Assembly: GCA_023386645.1 (NCBI GenBank)
Contig: JAEWJI010000007.1
Location: forward strand, 1-64,000
From: Pseudomonadota bacterium
GTDB taxonomy: Bacteria; Pseudomonadota; Alphaproteobacteria; Caulobacterales; Caulobacteraceae
Reading direction: 5' to 3'
DNA length: 64,000 bases
Part shown: in pieces, positions 53,124 through 61,256 of the stretch
How positions within the stretch are numbered: the first letter of the stretch is position 1
How the letters are laid out: every line of letters starts with the position of its first letter
The notes under the pieces: model-generated
What the model was told of the DNA's origin: nothing
Seen by the model: only the letters and a program-made list of their open reading frames with translations
The model's database searches: none
Program-made: the position numbers and the translations under genes

Positions 53124-53621
53124 TCACCGGCTCGGCAGCGGTTTCCCGAGCGCTGTCAGACGCGCCTCGGCCCTGGCCTCGAAGGAGGTTTCGGACAGCG
53201 CCGCGATCGCGCGCCGACAGGCCTCGTCCAGTGGAATGCCGATCTCCTCGGACAGGTCCTCGGCGGCGCCATTGACCGCGTCCCAGCACGCGAAGACCTG
53301 CGGCAGCAGGGCCTTGGCGGCCGGCGTCAGCCGCATCACCCTTTCGCGCCCGTCCGCACCGGGCGTGGCGTTGACCAGTCCGTCCCGGGCCATCTGCAGC
53401 AGGGTCTGGCTGACGGCCGAATGGGTCAGGCCGACGATGGCCGCCAGCTCCTTGATGGTCGCCGACTCCCGAAGGATGAGGGCTTTGACGATCGGCGTGT
53501 AGCGAGATCGGAAGGGAAGACCCAGGCGCGCATAGAGCCTCTCGACGTCCCCATCCAGCATGAAGACAAGCTGGCGCAGCAGCGTACCCAGGCTTCTCTG
53601 TTCGGGATTGCTGGCGGACAC
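53124..53621 (-). CDS. MarR-family transcriptional regulator
   Basis: A 165-residue winged-helix protein. ATIKELAAIVGLTHSAVSQTLLQMARDGLVNATPGADGRERVMRLTPAAKALLP is the MarR DNA-binding domain, followed by a dimerisation helix. The start is uncertain: the frame is open to 53795, and I chose GTG 53621 because the conserved helical region begins soon after. It is divergent from the S41 peptidase gene and probably regulates it or itself. The ligand is unknown. Confidence 0.8.
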   Translation of the reverse strand: MSASNPEQRSLGTLLRQLVFMLDGDVERLYARLGLPFRSRYTPIVKALILRESATIKELAAIVGLTHSAVSQTLLQMARDGLVNATPGADGRERVMRLTPAAKALLPQVFACWDAVNGAAEDLSEEIGIPLDEACRRAIAALSETSFEARAEARLTALGKPLPSR

Positions 53622-53730
53622 CGGACCTGTGTCGCGGCTCTTTCGCCGGAAGGCAACCGCGACCCCCTGTGACCGGACCGCGCGCGCCTCCTCGCGGTCG
53701 GCCCCAATACCGCCGAATTCATACCCGCAG

Positions 53731-53755
53731 ATAACTATAACAGCGCTTTCATAAC
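53731..53755. promoter_or_regulatory. Possible operator in the marR/S41 divergent region
   Basis: ATAAC occurs three times (53731, 53737, 53751) in 25 AT-rich bases just before the S41 start. Such short repeats between divergent genes are typical of operators; no firm match to a MarR palindrome. Confidence 0.3.
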
Positions 53756-53775
53756 GGCGCTCGACCGACAGGAGG

Positions 53776-55134
53776 ATGACCTTGGCTAGTCTCACGGCAT
53801 TTCGCGGATCGGCTGTCGCGGGCCTGTGGCTCGCGGTCGCGCTGGGCGCCGCGCCAGCCGCCTCAGCGCGACAGGCAGGGAGCCAGCCCGCCCCGGCCCA
53901 GGCCGCCGCGTTCGACCGCGCCCAGGTCGCCGATGTGGTGGCGGGCGTTCAGCAGCTCGTGCGTGAGCACTATGTCGATCCGGCCCTGCGCCAGCCGATC
54001 GCCGCTCGTCTCCAGCAGGGCCTCCGGTCCGGCCGCTATGGCGTCGACGATCCCAACCGCTTCGCCGAGCTTCTGAGCGAGGACCTGCAGGCGGTCTCGC
54101 GGGACGGCCACATGGGCATCGACTTCGATCCCGCCCGGTTCGACCGGCTCTCCACATCGCCCGAGGTCGACCAGGCCGAGACCGACCGGATGGCCATCCG
54201 CGTCAATCATGGGCTGACGGAGATGCGCATCCTGCCCGGCAACGTCCGTTACCTCCGGATAAGGGGCTTCGAATGGGTCACCGACCGGACGGGGGCGGTT
54301 TACGACGCGGCGATGCGTTTCCTGTCCGAAGGTGATGCGATCATCATCGATCTGAGGGGCAATGGCGGCGGCCACGGCTCGGCGGTCCAGTACGCCTTCA
54401 GCCACTTCATGCCCGCCGACGACGCCCTGCTGATGACCTTTACAGACGACCAGGGCCGGCCCCAGCAGTCGCGCGTCCTTGCTCACCTGCCCAGCGGCCG
54501 ACTGACCGGCCGCCCGCTGTTCGTGCTGGTCGACGAGGGCACGCGGTCGGCGGCGGAGGAGTTCGCCTATCACGTGAAGCACTTCGACGCGGGCAGGCTC
54601 ATCGGCGGCAAGACGGCGGGGGCGGCGAACAACAACACCTTCTATCCGGTCGCCCACGGTTTCGTAGTCAGCATCTCCGGATCCCGTCCGGTCCATGGGG
54701 TGACGGGGACCAACTGGGAAGGGGTTGGGATCATGCCGGATACGGCCGTCGAACCGTCCGGAGCGCTCGACGCCGCCCATGCCGACGCTCTGGAGGCGCT
54801 CGCCGCCGCGGCCCCCGCAGACCAGCGTGTGCAGATCGCCTGGCTCGTCCCGCATCTGCGGGCGCGGGTCCAGCCGGTGACCCTGTCGGAGGCGGAGCTC
54901 AGCCGCTTCGTCGGCCGGTATGGCCCGAGGCAGATCATCCTCGAGGACGGCGCCCTCGTGCATCTTGCCCCCGAACTGCCGCCGCTGCGGCTTATCCCCC
55001 TGGGCGGCCGCGTCTTCGCCTTCCCCGACACCGACCAGGTCAGGCTGGAGTTTCAGGTCGAGGGCGATCGGGTGAGCGCGCTCAGGGTTCTTTCATCCCG
55101 GGGAACTTCCCGCGATCTTCCCCGGACGGAGTAG
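53776..55134 (+). CDS. Secreted S41 family (C-terminal processing / IRBP-like) peptidase
   Basis: A 452-residue protein. Signal peptide (about residues 1-31, ending ASAR), an N-terminal helical domain (QLVREHYVDPALRQPIAARL), then the S41 core: ADAIIIDLRGNGGGHGSAVQYAFSHF, catalytic Ser in DEGTRSAAEEFAYHVKHF, and a conserved GGKTAGAANNNTFYP. There is no PDZ domain, so it is of the interphotoreceptor-retinoid-binding-protein-like group. Periplasmic; substrate unknown. Divergent from the marR gene. Confidence 0.88.
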   Translation: MTLASLTAFRGSAVAGLWLAVALGAAPAASARQAGSQPAPAQAAAFDRAQVADVVAGVQQLVREHYVDPALRQPIAARLQQGLRSGRYGVDDPNRFAELLSEDLQAVSRDGHMGIDFDPARFDRLSTSPEVDQAETDRMAIRVNHGLTEMRILPGNVRYLRIRGFEWVTDRTGAVYDAAMRFLSEGDAIIIDLRGNGGGHGSAVQYAFSHFMPADDALLMTFTDDQGRPQQSRVLAHLPSGRLTGRPLFVLVDEGTRSAAEEFAYHVKHFDAGRLIGGKTAGAANNNTFYPVAHGFVVSISGSRPVHGVTGTNWEGVGIMPDTAVEPSGALDAAHADALEALAAAAPADQRVQIAWLVPHLRARVQPVTLSEAELSRFVGRYGPRQIILEDGALVHLAPELPPLRLIPLGGRVFAFPDTDQVRLEFQVEGDRVSALRVLSSRGTSRDLPRTE

Positions 55135-55138
55135 AGCC

Positions 55139-56050
55139 TCACCGCCACAGCCAGTCCGCCGGCAGCCCCATCCGTACGCTGGCCTGGGCGGCTGGGCTGC
55201 TTGTCAGCACCAGCCGGTCGGCCGCCCGCGCGATCGTCTCCACCGCCCGAGCCTGTAGCCCGCTCAGCCCATGCTCCGGCCCCAGGCCGATCCGCTCGCG
55301 CACCGCCCCAGGCGTCAGATCCACCGCCGCCCGCACAAGCAGCGGCTGGACCGCCGGGCGCGCCAGGCCAGGCAGGGCGGGGGCCTTTCGGATGATGTCC
55401 AGGAACTCGAAGATCACTGGCGAGGGGGTCAGGCGCGGGGTCATGGCCGCCAGCTGCGCCTCCCATTCCGCCTGCGAGGTCGGCGCCCCGACCGCGCCAT
55501 ACAGCCGCGCCGCCTCGGCCCCCTCCGCCCAGGCGGCGTCCCGCTTCGCCGGCGTCAGCGGCCGCACGAACCGGTGATAGGCCTCCCCGAAGCCATAGCT
55601 GGCCGTCGCCTGCACCCAGTCCAGCAGTTCGGGGTCGTTCGCCGCATAGGTCCGGCCGTCGTCCGCCTCGCCGGTCACCCGCCAGTGCATCCGGTTGACG
55701 CCGGCGATCATCGCCTCGGCCACCGACCGCGCTCCATAGACCGTGACCATGGCCGCCAGCCCCGTGCGCCTCAGCCGCGCCACCGGTTCGGTGCGGAAGC
55801 TGGTGTGGTCCCAGACGCCCGAGCGCACCCGCGCTTCCGCCAGCTCCAGGATCACGGCCGCCACCCCGCCGATGAACAGGGCGACCGGGTTCTTGAAGAT
55901 CCGCCAGGACACGCCGCCCGCCGGCGTCAGGGCCGGCTCGCCCGGAGGCTGGCTGAAATCGATCTCGGGCAGGCCGGGCGCGCGCATGAAATCCGCCGCC
56001 GTGGCGTCGATCCGGCGCTGAATGGGAGCGGGCAGGGCGATGGGGCTCAT
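55139..56050 (-). CDS. Oxygenase MpaB-like (DUF2236) protein
   Basis: A 303-residue protein of the DUF2236/MpaB family: WRIFKNPVALFIGGVAAVILELAEARVRSGVWDHTSF at the start, MIAGVNRMHWRVTGE, and YHRFVRPLTPAKRDAAW. The family is haem-linked and includes the latex-degrading and mycophenolic-acid oxygenases. The ATG at 56050 gives MSPIALPAPIQRRID. It is convergent with the S41 gene, 4 bases apart. Confidence 0.82.
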   Translation of the reverse strand: MSPIALPAPIQRRIDATAADFMRAPGLPEIDFSQPPGEPALTPAGGVSWRIFKNPVALFIGGVAAVILELAEARVRSGVWDHTSFRTEPVARLRRTGLAAMVTVYGARSVAEAMIAGVNRMHWRVTGEADDGRTYAANDPELLDWVQATASYGFGEAYHRFVRPLTPAKRDAAWAEGAEAARLYGAVGAPTSQAEWEAQLAAMTPRLTPSPVIFEFLDIIRKAPALPGLARPAVQPLLVRAAVDLTPGAVRERIGLGPEHGLSGLQARAVETIARAADRLVLTSSPAAQASVRMGLPADWLWR

Positions 56051-56389
56051 GGCCTTGGGGAAACCCCGCGTCCCTCGGGCCTGTTCCGGGCGCCGGGCAG
56101 TTCGGCGGCCCAGGCTCCCCCCAGCCCGGACCGCCGTTCCATTCCCCCGTTTGGGGAGACCGGCCGTTCGACAGGGATTTCGGCCGCCCACCGATCCCCC
56201 AATCGGTTACGCGGCAATGGCGTGTCGGGCCCGCGCCCGCGTGCTTCGAAATCCAGGCGTCGCGCCGGGCCGACGCTCGTCCCCCGGCGTCCCGCGTGCA
56301 GTAACATCGCGTTTTTCAAGCGGGAATGCCTGAGCGTCTCTCGGCGTGAGACTCTCAGGCTAGTCCGTGCGAACGCCTGGGGCTTACGG
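56051..56389. other. Intergenic region of 339 bases with no gene
   Basis: It lies between the MpaB-like gene and an IPTL-CTERM gene, both on the minus strand, and so should hold the promoter of the first. I see no coding potential of note. At 56328-56360 a 13-bp stem with one mismatch (GCCTGAGCGTCTC / GAGACTCTCAGGC) surrounds a 7-base loop; without a T-run it could be a terminator for the IPTL-CTERM gene or an attenuator. Confidence 0.5.
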
Positions 56390-57103
56390 CTAGGCCCGGC
56401 CCACCGCTCGCCGCCCCTGGAGAGCGAGCGCCGCGCCGCCCGCCAGCATCAGGCCGAACAGGATCATCGCCCATTCGGTCATGGTGGGGATCACCGGAGG
56501 CGGCGGCGGAGCCTGACTGATCTCTACGTCGTCGATGAACAGGTCGCCCGAAATCTCGACCATATCGAAGAAGGCTTCCCAGCGGAACTGCACCTGGTCG
56601 CCGGGCAATAGGGGGGCGGTGCGCAGGCGGGTCTCGACGAAGGAGGACTGGGAGCCGCTCCAGTAGCCCGGGCTACCAGGTCCCGCGCTGATGTCGTAGC
56701 CGCCAGTCAGGAAGGTTCCGCCGGCGGTCTCCACGTCCGTGAACGGCCCGCCATTGACCGAGATCAGCAGGCCGAAGCCATCCCAATAGTCCTCGAGGAC
56801 GTAACGTCGATAAAAGCGGAGCTCCACCGGCCCCGCCCCCGGAACCGTATAGGGCGCCGAGGTGACCTCGCTCGTGGTGTTGTTGTTGATCGGGTCAAGC
56901 ATCAGGGCGTTGGGCGCGCTGCGGCTGCTCACCGGCCGGACATCCCAGACCCGCCCGCCGACGCCGAAGGACAACGACCAGCCGGGGGGCAGGCCCCCCG
57001 CCGCCGTGGTGTCGAAGGTCTCGACCCGCGCCAGGGCGGGCACCGCCGTCCCCGCCCCGCCGATCACGAGCAACAGGCCGACCAGCCCGATCAGTCGTGT
57101 CAT
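56390..57103 (-). CDS. Secreted protein with IPTL-CTERM tail
   Basis: A 237-residue protein. Signal peptide (residues 1-24, ending ALAR), then a beta-rich jelly-roll-like domain starting VETFDTTAAGGLPPGWSLSFG with adhesin or carbohydrate-binding character (VELRFYRRYVLEDYWDGFGLLISVNG). A PPPPP linker leads to IPTMTEWAMILFG, a hydrophobic helix and a basic end. It is probably exported and sorted. The ATG at 57103 is fixed by the signal peptide. Confidence 0.78.
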   Translation of the reverse strand: MTRLIGLVGLLLVIGGAGTAVPALARVETFDTTAAGGLPPGWSLSFGVGGRVWDVRPVSSRSAPNALMLDPINNNTTSEVTSAPYTVPGAGPVELRFYRRYVLEDYWDGFGLLISVNGGPFTDVETAGGTFLTGGYDISAGPGSPGYWSGSQSSFVETRLRTAPLLPGDQVQFRWEAFFDMVEISGDLFIDDVEISQAPPPPPVIPTMTEWAMILFGLMLAGGAALALQGRRAVGRA

Positions 57104-57309
57104 GCGTCCCCCCAGTTCGCTCTGCGTCCGATCTCGGGTCCGCCCGGCGCACCGCCCAGCCCCGTCGGATCGCCGCGATGGCGGTCTGGTAACGACGATT
57201 TCCCTTGGGTCAACGCGGCGGCCTGACCGCATTTCGGTCGCGAGCCGTTGTTCGCCGGACGCCGCGCGGGCTATCAGGCCAGTGTGCGTAAGCAGCGTTT
57301 CAAGCCCGG

Positions 57310-58374
57310 ATGACCGCGTCCACCCAGATCATCGCCTGGTCGGTCTCGACCGCCGACGCCCCGGACGCCTTCGAGCGGTACCTCGTCGGCATGGCGGACC
57401 TCTACGAGGTATCCGGCGTCAGCGACCACGACCGCCTGCATTTCTACAACGAGAGCGGCGCGGCCCTCGCCCCCTGGGGCAGTCTCGGGAGCGGCCGGTC
57501 GGTGCGCCAGACCCTGGCGCGGGGGCCGGCGACGCTGCGTCGCTCCGACATCGACGGGATGAACATCCTGATCAACCAGGCCGCGACCGTGGGCGATTGC
57601 GACGGCCGGTCGGTGCGCGCCGCGCCGGGCTCGCTCCAGTTCCGCAACCTGGGTCGCCCGACCATGAGCCGGCTCGACCGCATCGACGTGCTCACCCTGC
57701 TGATCCCGGCCGCCCAGACGCCGTCGGTCTTGCTGGAGCGGGACGTTCATGGCCTGGCGATTCCTCCCGACCAGCCGATCGTCCGCCTGGTCGAGAGCCT
57801 GATGCGCGAGACCTGGCGCCAGGCCCCGACGCTGGATGACGAGCAGCTGGACGCCGGCGTCCAGGCCCTGATGCTGGTCCTGACCCGGCTGGTCGGTCAC
57901 AAGGCCACGGTCGGGGAGATCGAGATCGCGGCCCTGCGCCACGCCGTCCGCCGCTCGGCCGCCCAGTATGTCGAGGCCGAACTCCTGGCTGGCCGCATGG
58001 CCATTCCAGCCGGCGCCATCGCGGCCCATATGGGCGTCTCGCGCGCGACCCTTTACCGGGCCTTCGACGATGAGGGCGGCGTCGCCCGCTACATCCAGGA
58101 CCGTCGTCTGCGCCTGGCCCGCAGCGCGCTGCGCCGGCGCCACGGGGCCGAGCCGGGCTCCGCCTCGATCGCCACCATCGCGGAAATCGCCGAGACCTAC
58201 GGCTTCCCCTCCGCCAGCCATTTCAGCCGTCTGTTCAAGGCCCGCTTCGGCTATTCGCCCTCAGAGGTCGAGGCCCCCACGGTCGTGCCCGGCGTCGCCA
58301 TGTCGGAGGGCCCGATCCGCCACGACCTGCTGGTTTCCTGGCTGGCCGACCTCGGCGCTGGCGGGCCGGCCTAG
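57310..58374 (+). CDS. AraC-family transcriptional regulator
   Basis: A 354-residue protein with an N-terminal sensing region (AraC_binding_2-like: SLQFRNLGRPTMSRLDRIDVLTLLIP) and a C-terminal AraC domain of two helix-turn-helix motifs: AIAAHMGVSRATLYRAFDDEGGVARYIQDRRLRLARSAL and SIATIAEIAETYGFPSASHFSRLFKARFGYSPSE. It is divergent from the IPTL-CTERM gene and convergent with the xylanase gene (overlap of four bases). Ligand unknown. Confidence 0.88.
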   Translation: MTASTQIIAWSVSTADAPDAFERYLVGMADLYEVSGVSDHDRLHFYNESGAALAPWGSLGSGRSVRQTLARGPATLRRSDIDGMNILINQAATVGDCDGRSVRAAPGSLQFRNLGRPTMSRLDRIDVLTLLIPAAQTPSVLLERDVHGLAIPPDQPIVRLVESLMRETWRQAPTLDDEQLDAGVQALMLVLTRLVGHKATVGEIEIAALRHAVRRSAAQYVEAELLAGRMAIPAGAIAAHMGVSRATLYRAFDDEGGVARYIQDRRLRLARSALRRRHGAEPGSASIATIAEIAETYGFPSASHFSRLFKARFGYSPSEVEAPTVVPGVAMSEGPIRHDLLVSWLADLGAGGPA

Positions 58375-59588
58375 CCTCCCGCCCGTCCGAAGGCCTCGAT
58401 CACCGGCCGGAACATCGGGTTCGGCCGACCGGCGGCGTCGAACAGCAGCATGGAATCCTTGCCGTCGTCCTGGGCCTCGCGGCGCAGCCAGCTGTCGGTG
58501 TCCCGTAGGCCCCAGGTGGTGAAGGCGTAGCGCTGGCGTTCCGGCAGGGCCATGAAGGCCTCCGCATAGGCGCCGACCAGCGCCACCTGCTGCGCCCGCT
58601 TCTGCTTGTCCGACCGCAGGTCCGGCATCCGCCCCTCGCGCCGCATCGAGGCGTCCAGCTCCGAGACGTGGATCGGGAGGCCGAGCGAGGCCGCATCGCG
58701 CATGAAGGCGCTGATCTGCGATGGCGCGATCTCCAGGTCCAGGTGCGCCTGTGTCCCGATGCCGGTGATGGGCACGCCCAGTTCCAGCAACCGCTCGACC
58801 AGTCTCAGGAAGGTCGCGCCCTTCTTGGGCAGGTTCTCCAGATTGTATTCGTTTAGGAACAGCACCGCGTCCGGATCGGCCGCCCGTGCCTGTTCGAAGG
58901 CCCGCACGATATAGGCCTCCTGGCCGCCCAGCCGCTCGGACCACAGGCAGTCGCGCAGGCCGTCCCCGTCCTCGGCCACCGGCTCGTTGACCACGTCCCA
59001 GCCCGCCATCCGCCCGGCGTAGCGGCCGGCCACCGTCTGGATGTAGCGGTCGTACTCGGCCAGGAACGCCGGCCCGTGCAGCCGCTCGAACCGGGGCGCG
59101 GTCTGGGAATACCAGACCAGCACATGGCCATGCAGCCGCAGGCCGTGCTCGCGCGCGAAGTCGGCGATCCGGTCCGGCGCCTCGAACCGGTATCCCGTTT
59201 CGTCCTGCAGCACATACTCGGGCTTCAGCTCCCACTCCGGCGTCAGCTGATCCAGCTGCCGCAGGGCGAGATCGACCCAGGTCGGATCATCGAGGAACGC
59301 GGACGGAACCGCAGCCCCGATGGGGAAGGGGGCCGCATCCTTCAGGCTCGGCGCCGCCCCGCTATCCGCCCGCGCGGCCTCCGGCCCCTGACACGCGGCC
59401 AGCGCGAGGCCCGACATCAGGACGGAACGGCGGGAGAAGGTGCTCGCGCGCCCTTCTCTCCGCTCACCCCCGCGAAGGCGGGGGCCCAGGTTTTCAACTT
59501 CGATCTTCGGCGCCGGGATCTGGCAGTCGTCGTGGCGCCCCTGGGTCCCCGCCTTCGCGGGGATGAGCGGATGAATGGGACGAGTCAT
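58371..59588 (-). CDS. GH10 endo-1,4-beta-xylanase with a repeat-derived N-terminus
   Basis: Glycoside hydrolase family 10: acid/base Glu in GWDVVNEPVAEDGD, nucleophile Glu in IHVSELDASM, RLHGHVLVWYSQTAP, and WLRR near the end. It hydrolyses xylan in the periplasm or outside. The export signal FSRRSVLMSGLALAACQG is Tat-like with a lipobox. The only canonical in-frame start before SRR is the ATG at 59588, giving 405 residues, and the stretch between it and SRR is a family B repeat pair translated in frame. An ATG at 59417 lies inside the signal and would remove the twin Arg. The start is unresolved. Confidence 0.88.
   Translation of the reverse strand: MTRPIHPLIPAKAGTQGRHDDCQIPAPKIEVENLGPRLRGGERREGRASTFSRRSVLMSGLALAACQGPEAARADSGAAPSLKDAAPFPIGAAVPSAFLDDPTWVDLALRQLDQLTPEWELKPEYVLQDETGYRFEAPDRIADFAREHGLRLHGHVLVWYSQTAPRFERLHGPAFLAEYDRYIQTVAGRYAGRMAGWDVVNEPVAEDGDGLRDCLWSERLGGQEAYIVRAFEQARAADPDAVLFLNEYNLENLPKKGATFLRLVERLLELGVPITGIGTQAHLDLEIAPSQISAFMRDAASLGLPIHVSELDASMRREGRMPDLRSDKQKRAQQVALVGAYAEAFMALPERQRYAFTTWGLRDTDSWLRREAQDDGKDSMLLFDAAGRPNPMFRPVIEAFGRAGG
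59456..59574. repeat. Inverted pair of repeat family B inside the xylanase frame
   Basis: CTCACCCCCGCGAAGGCGGG and, about 50 bases on, CTGGGTCCCCGCCTTCGCGG. This is the same pair as at 16966-17082. It occupies the codons between the ATG and the twin-arginine motif of the xylanase without breaking the frame. Confidence 0.85.
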
Positions 59589-59633
59589 GCGCGCATCATC
59601 TCTCATCAGGATGAAGCGACCGTCACCACTTCT

Positions 59634-59786
59634 CCCTTCCCCTCGAGGGGGAAGGGCTGGGGATGGGGTGGAGGCAATCAGTGTCAGAAAGCGGCGCGGA
59701 GGCTCAGTCTTCTCTGGAGCCCGCCGAGTCTCAAGCGGCGTTGAGCCTGCCTCCACCCCACCCAACCCTCCCCCTCGAGGGGAGGG
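59634..59786. repeat. Inverted repeat family D
   Basis: CCCTTCCCCTCGAGGGGGAA at the left and CCCTCCCCCTCGAGGGGAGG at the right, with GGGGTGGAGGCA and TGCCTCCACCCC as inner inverted arms. It lies between the xylanase start and the fliJ end. Confidence 0.8.
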
Positions 59787-59798
59787 CTTTCAGGGGGG

Positions 59799-60209
59799 TC
59801 AGGCGCTGCGCCGCCGCAGACCCATCTCGTCGAACCGCGCGGTCTCGCGCTTGTTGGCGGCGATCACCGCGTTCAGCCGGGTCGTCTCGGCCACATGCTC
59901 GAACTTCTTCAGCTCCTCGAACGCGCCGGTCAGGGCGTCCCGCGCCCCGTCTTCCTCGGCCTCGAGCGCGACCACATCCCCTTCGGCCGCCGACTTCCGC
60001 ATCTTCCAGCCATTCAGATAGGCCTGGAGCAGAATCCCGGCGTCCGCGTCGGCCCGGGCGCGTTCGCGCTCCACCTCGACCTCGGCGTCCAGCACCGCCA
60101 GCCGCATCTCGGCCGAAGCCCGTCTCGCGGTGATCTCGGCCAGGCGTTTCTGCAGGGTCTCGACCTCATAGGTCGAAATGCGGATCAGGGACTGCGCCCA
60201 TGCGGTCAT
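59799..60209 (-). CDS. fliJ: FliJ, flagellar export coiled-coil protein
   Basis: A 136-residue highly helical, coiled-coil protein starting MTAWAQSLIRISTYEVETLQKRLAEI, with charged heptads (VEVERERARADAD) and the end TRLNAVIAANKRETARFDEMGLRRR. This matches Caulobacter-type FliJ, which works with the FliI ATPase in flagellar protein export. Normally it directly follows fliI; here a hydrolase gene of about 0.9 kb lies between. The ATG at 60209 is chosen by family start. Confidence 0.82.
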   Translation of the reverse strand: MTAWAQSLIRISTYEVETLQKRLAEITARRASAEMRLAVLDAEVEVERERARADADAGILLQAYLNGWKMRKSAAEGDVVALEAEEDGARDALTGAFEELKKFEHVAETTRLNAVIAANKRETARFDEMGLRRRSA

Positions 60210-60300
60210 CAGCTCGGTTCCCTCAACCCTCGGACCGGGCCGAAGCCGATCCCGCCACACCGCTAGGATTGCGGCCGACCCGGTAAACGAAACGGAAAGA

Positions 60301-61233
60301 TCAGTCGTCCGACGCCTTCAGATGGGCGTCGAAGAAGCGCACGACCTCGGCGCTGAACCGCGCCTTGAAGGCCGCCCGGTCGAAACCGTCGGCCGAGACG
60401 CACAGCGGCGGCGGCAGCATCGAGCCCGGGCCGCAGGCTTCCAGAAAGTCCAGATGCCCGGCCTGCGCCTCGACCCGATAGTCGACCGCCCCGCCCAGGC
60501 CGTCGCGGATCGGCTCGACGTGGAAGGGCGAGGGCAGAACCTGATCCAGTCCGGCGCGCCACAGCTGCACGGGCACGGTGACGGCGGCCAGGCTGTCGGC
60601 GGTGAAGGCCATGCCGAACCCCGGCGCCGCGACCACCGCCGCGCGGATCCGGCTGTCGCGCGCCTCGGGGCGCCAGTCAGCCGGGACCGGCGGCTGGGAG
60701 GCCAGCAGGCCGCAGGCGAACTGTTCGGCGTGCCCGACGCAATGCGCCTGGATGGCGTCCAGGTCGGCCGCGCCGCCGATGGCCTGGGTCACCGTGAACC
60801 CGCCCGCCGAGAAGCCGAAGGCTCCGATCCGCTCCGGATCGACCGCGACCGGCCCGCTCCATGCCCCCGTCATATGGTCGATCAGGGCCGACAGCTGCGG
60901 GGCCCGGCCGGTCAGGGCGGTGGCCCGGCTGTCGTCGTCGAAGGTGTCGCCCGGATGGCTCAGCGCCGCGACCACATAGCCGGCGTCCGCCAGGGCCTCG
61001 GCGGTGTCGTCATGGGCCCCGAACCAGGCCCCGTTGCCGTGGGACATGACGATCAGGGGGCGCGGCCGGTCGGCTGCGCCGTCTTCCGGCAGCCAGACCC
61101 CGGCCGTGATCGTCTCGCCGCCCTGCCCCTGGAACTGGAAGGTCTGGTCGGCGACCTGGGCCTGGGCCCAAGCGGGCGAAGACAGGGTCAGAAGCGCGGC
61201 GAGGGCGCTGGCGGCGGCGAGAAACGGACGGAT
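60301..61233 (-). CDS. Secreted alpha/beta hydrolase (PAF-acetylhydrolase/dienelactone-hydrolase-like)
   Basis: The domain is a complete alpha/beta hydrolase: PLIVMSHGNGAWFGAHDD (oxyanion region), the nucleophile Ser in IGAFGFSAGGFTV, and a late His in AQAGHLDFLEACG. In frame upstream of the SHGNG motif is a perfect signal peptide (RPFLAAASALAALLTLSSPAWAQ), but no ATG, GTG or TTG precedes it. The best placed codon is ATC at 61233, with GGGAG seven bases upstream. Either ATC is used as start, the ATG was lost by a point change, or a later ATG (at 61047) gives a non-exported protein. It sits between fliI and fliJ. Confidence 0.72.
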   Translation of the reverse strand: MRPFLAAASALAALLTLSSPAWAQAQVADQTFQFQGQGGETITAGVWLPEDGAADRPRPLIVMSHGNGAWFGAHDDTAEALADAGYVVAALSHPGDTFDDDSRATALTGRAPQLSALIDHMTGAWSGPVAVDPERIGAFGFSAGGFTVTQAIGGAADLDAIQAHCVGHAEQFACGLLASQPPVPADWRPEARDSRIRAAVVAAPGFGMAFTADSLAAVTVPVQLWRAGLDQVLPSPFHVEPIRDGLGGAVDYRVEAQAGHLDFLEACGPGSMLPPPLCVSADGFDRAAFKARFSAEVVRFFDAHLKASDD

Positions 61234-61256
61234 CGGAGGGCTCCCTGGAAGGACGG

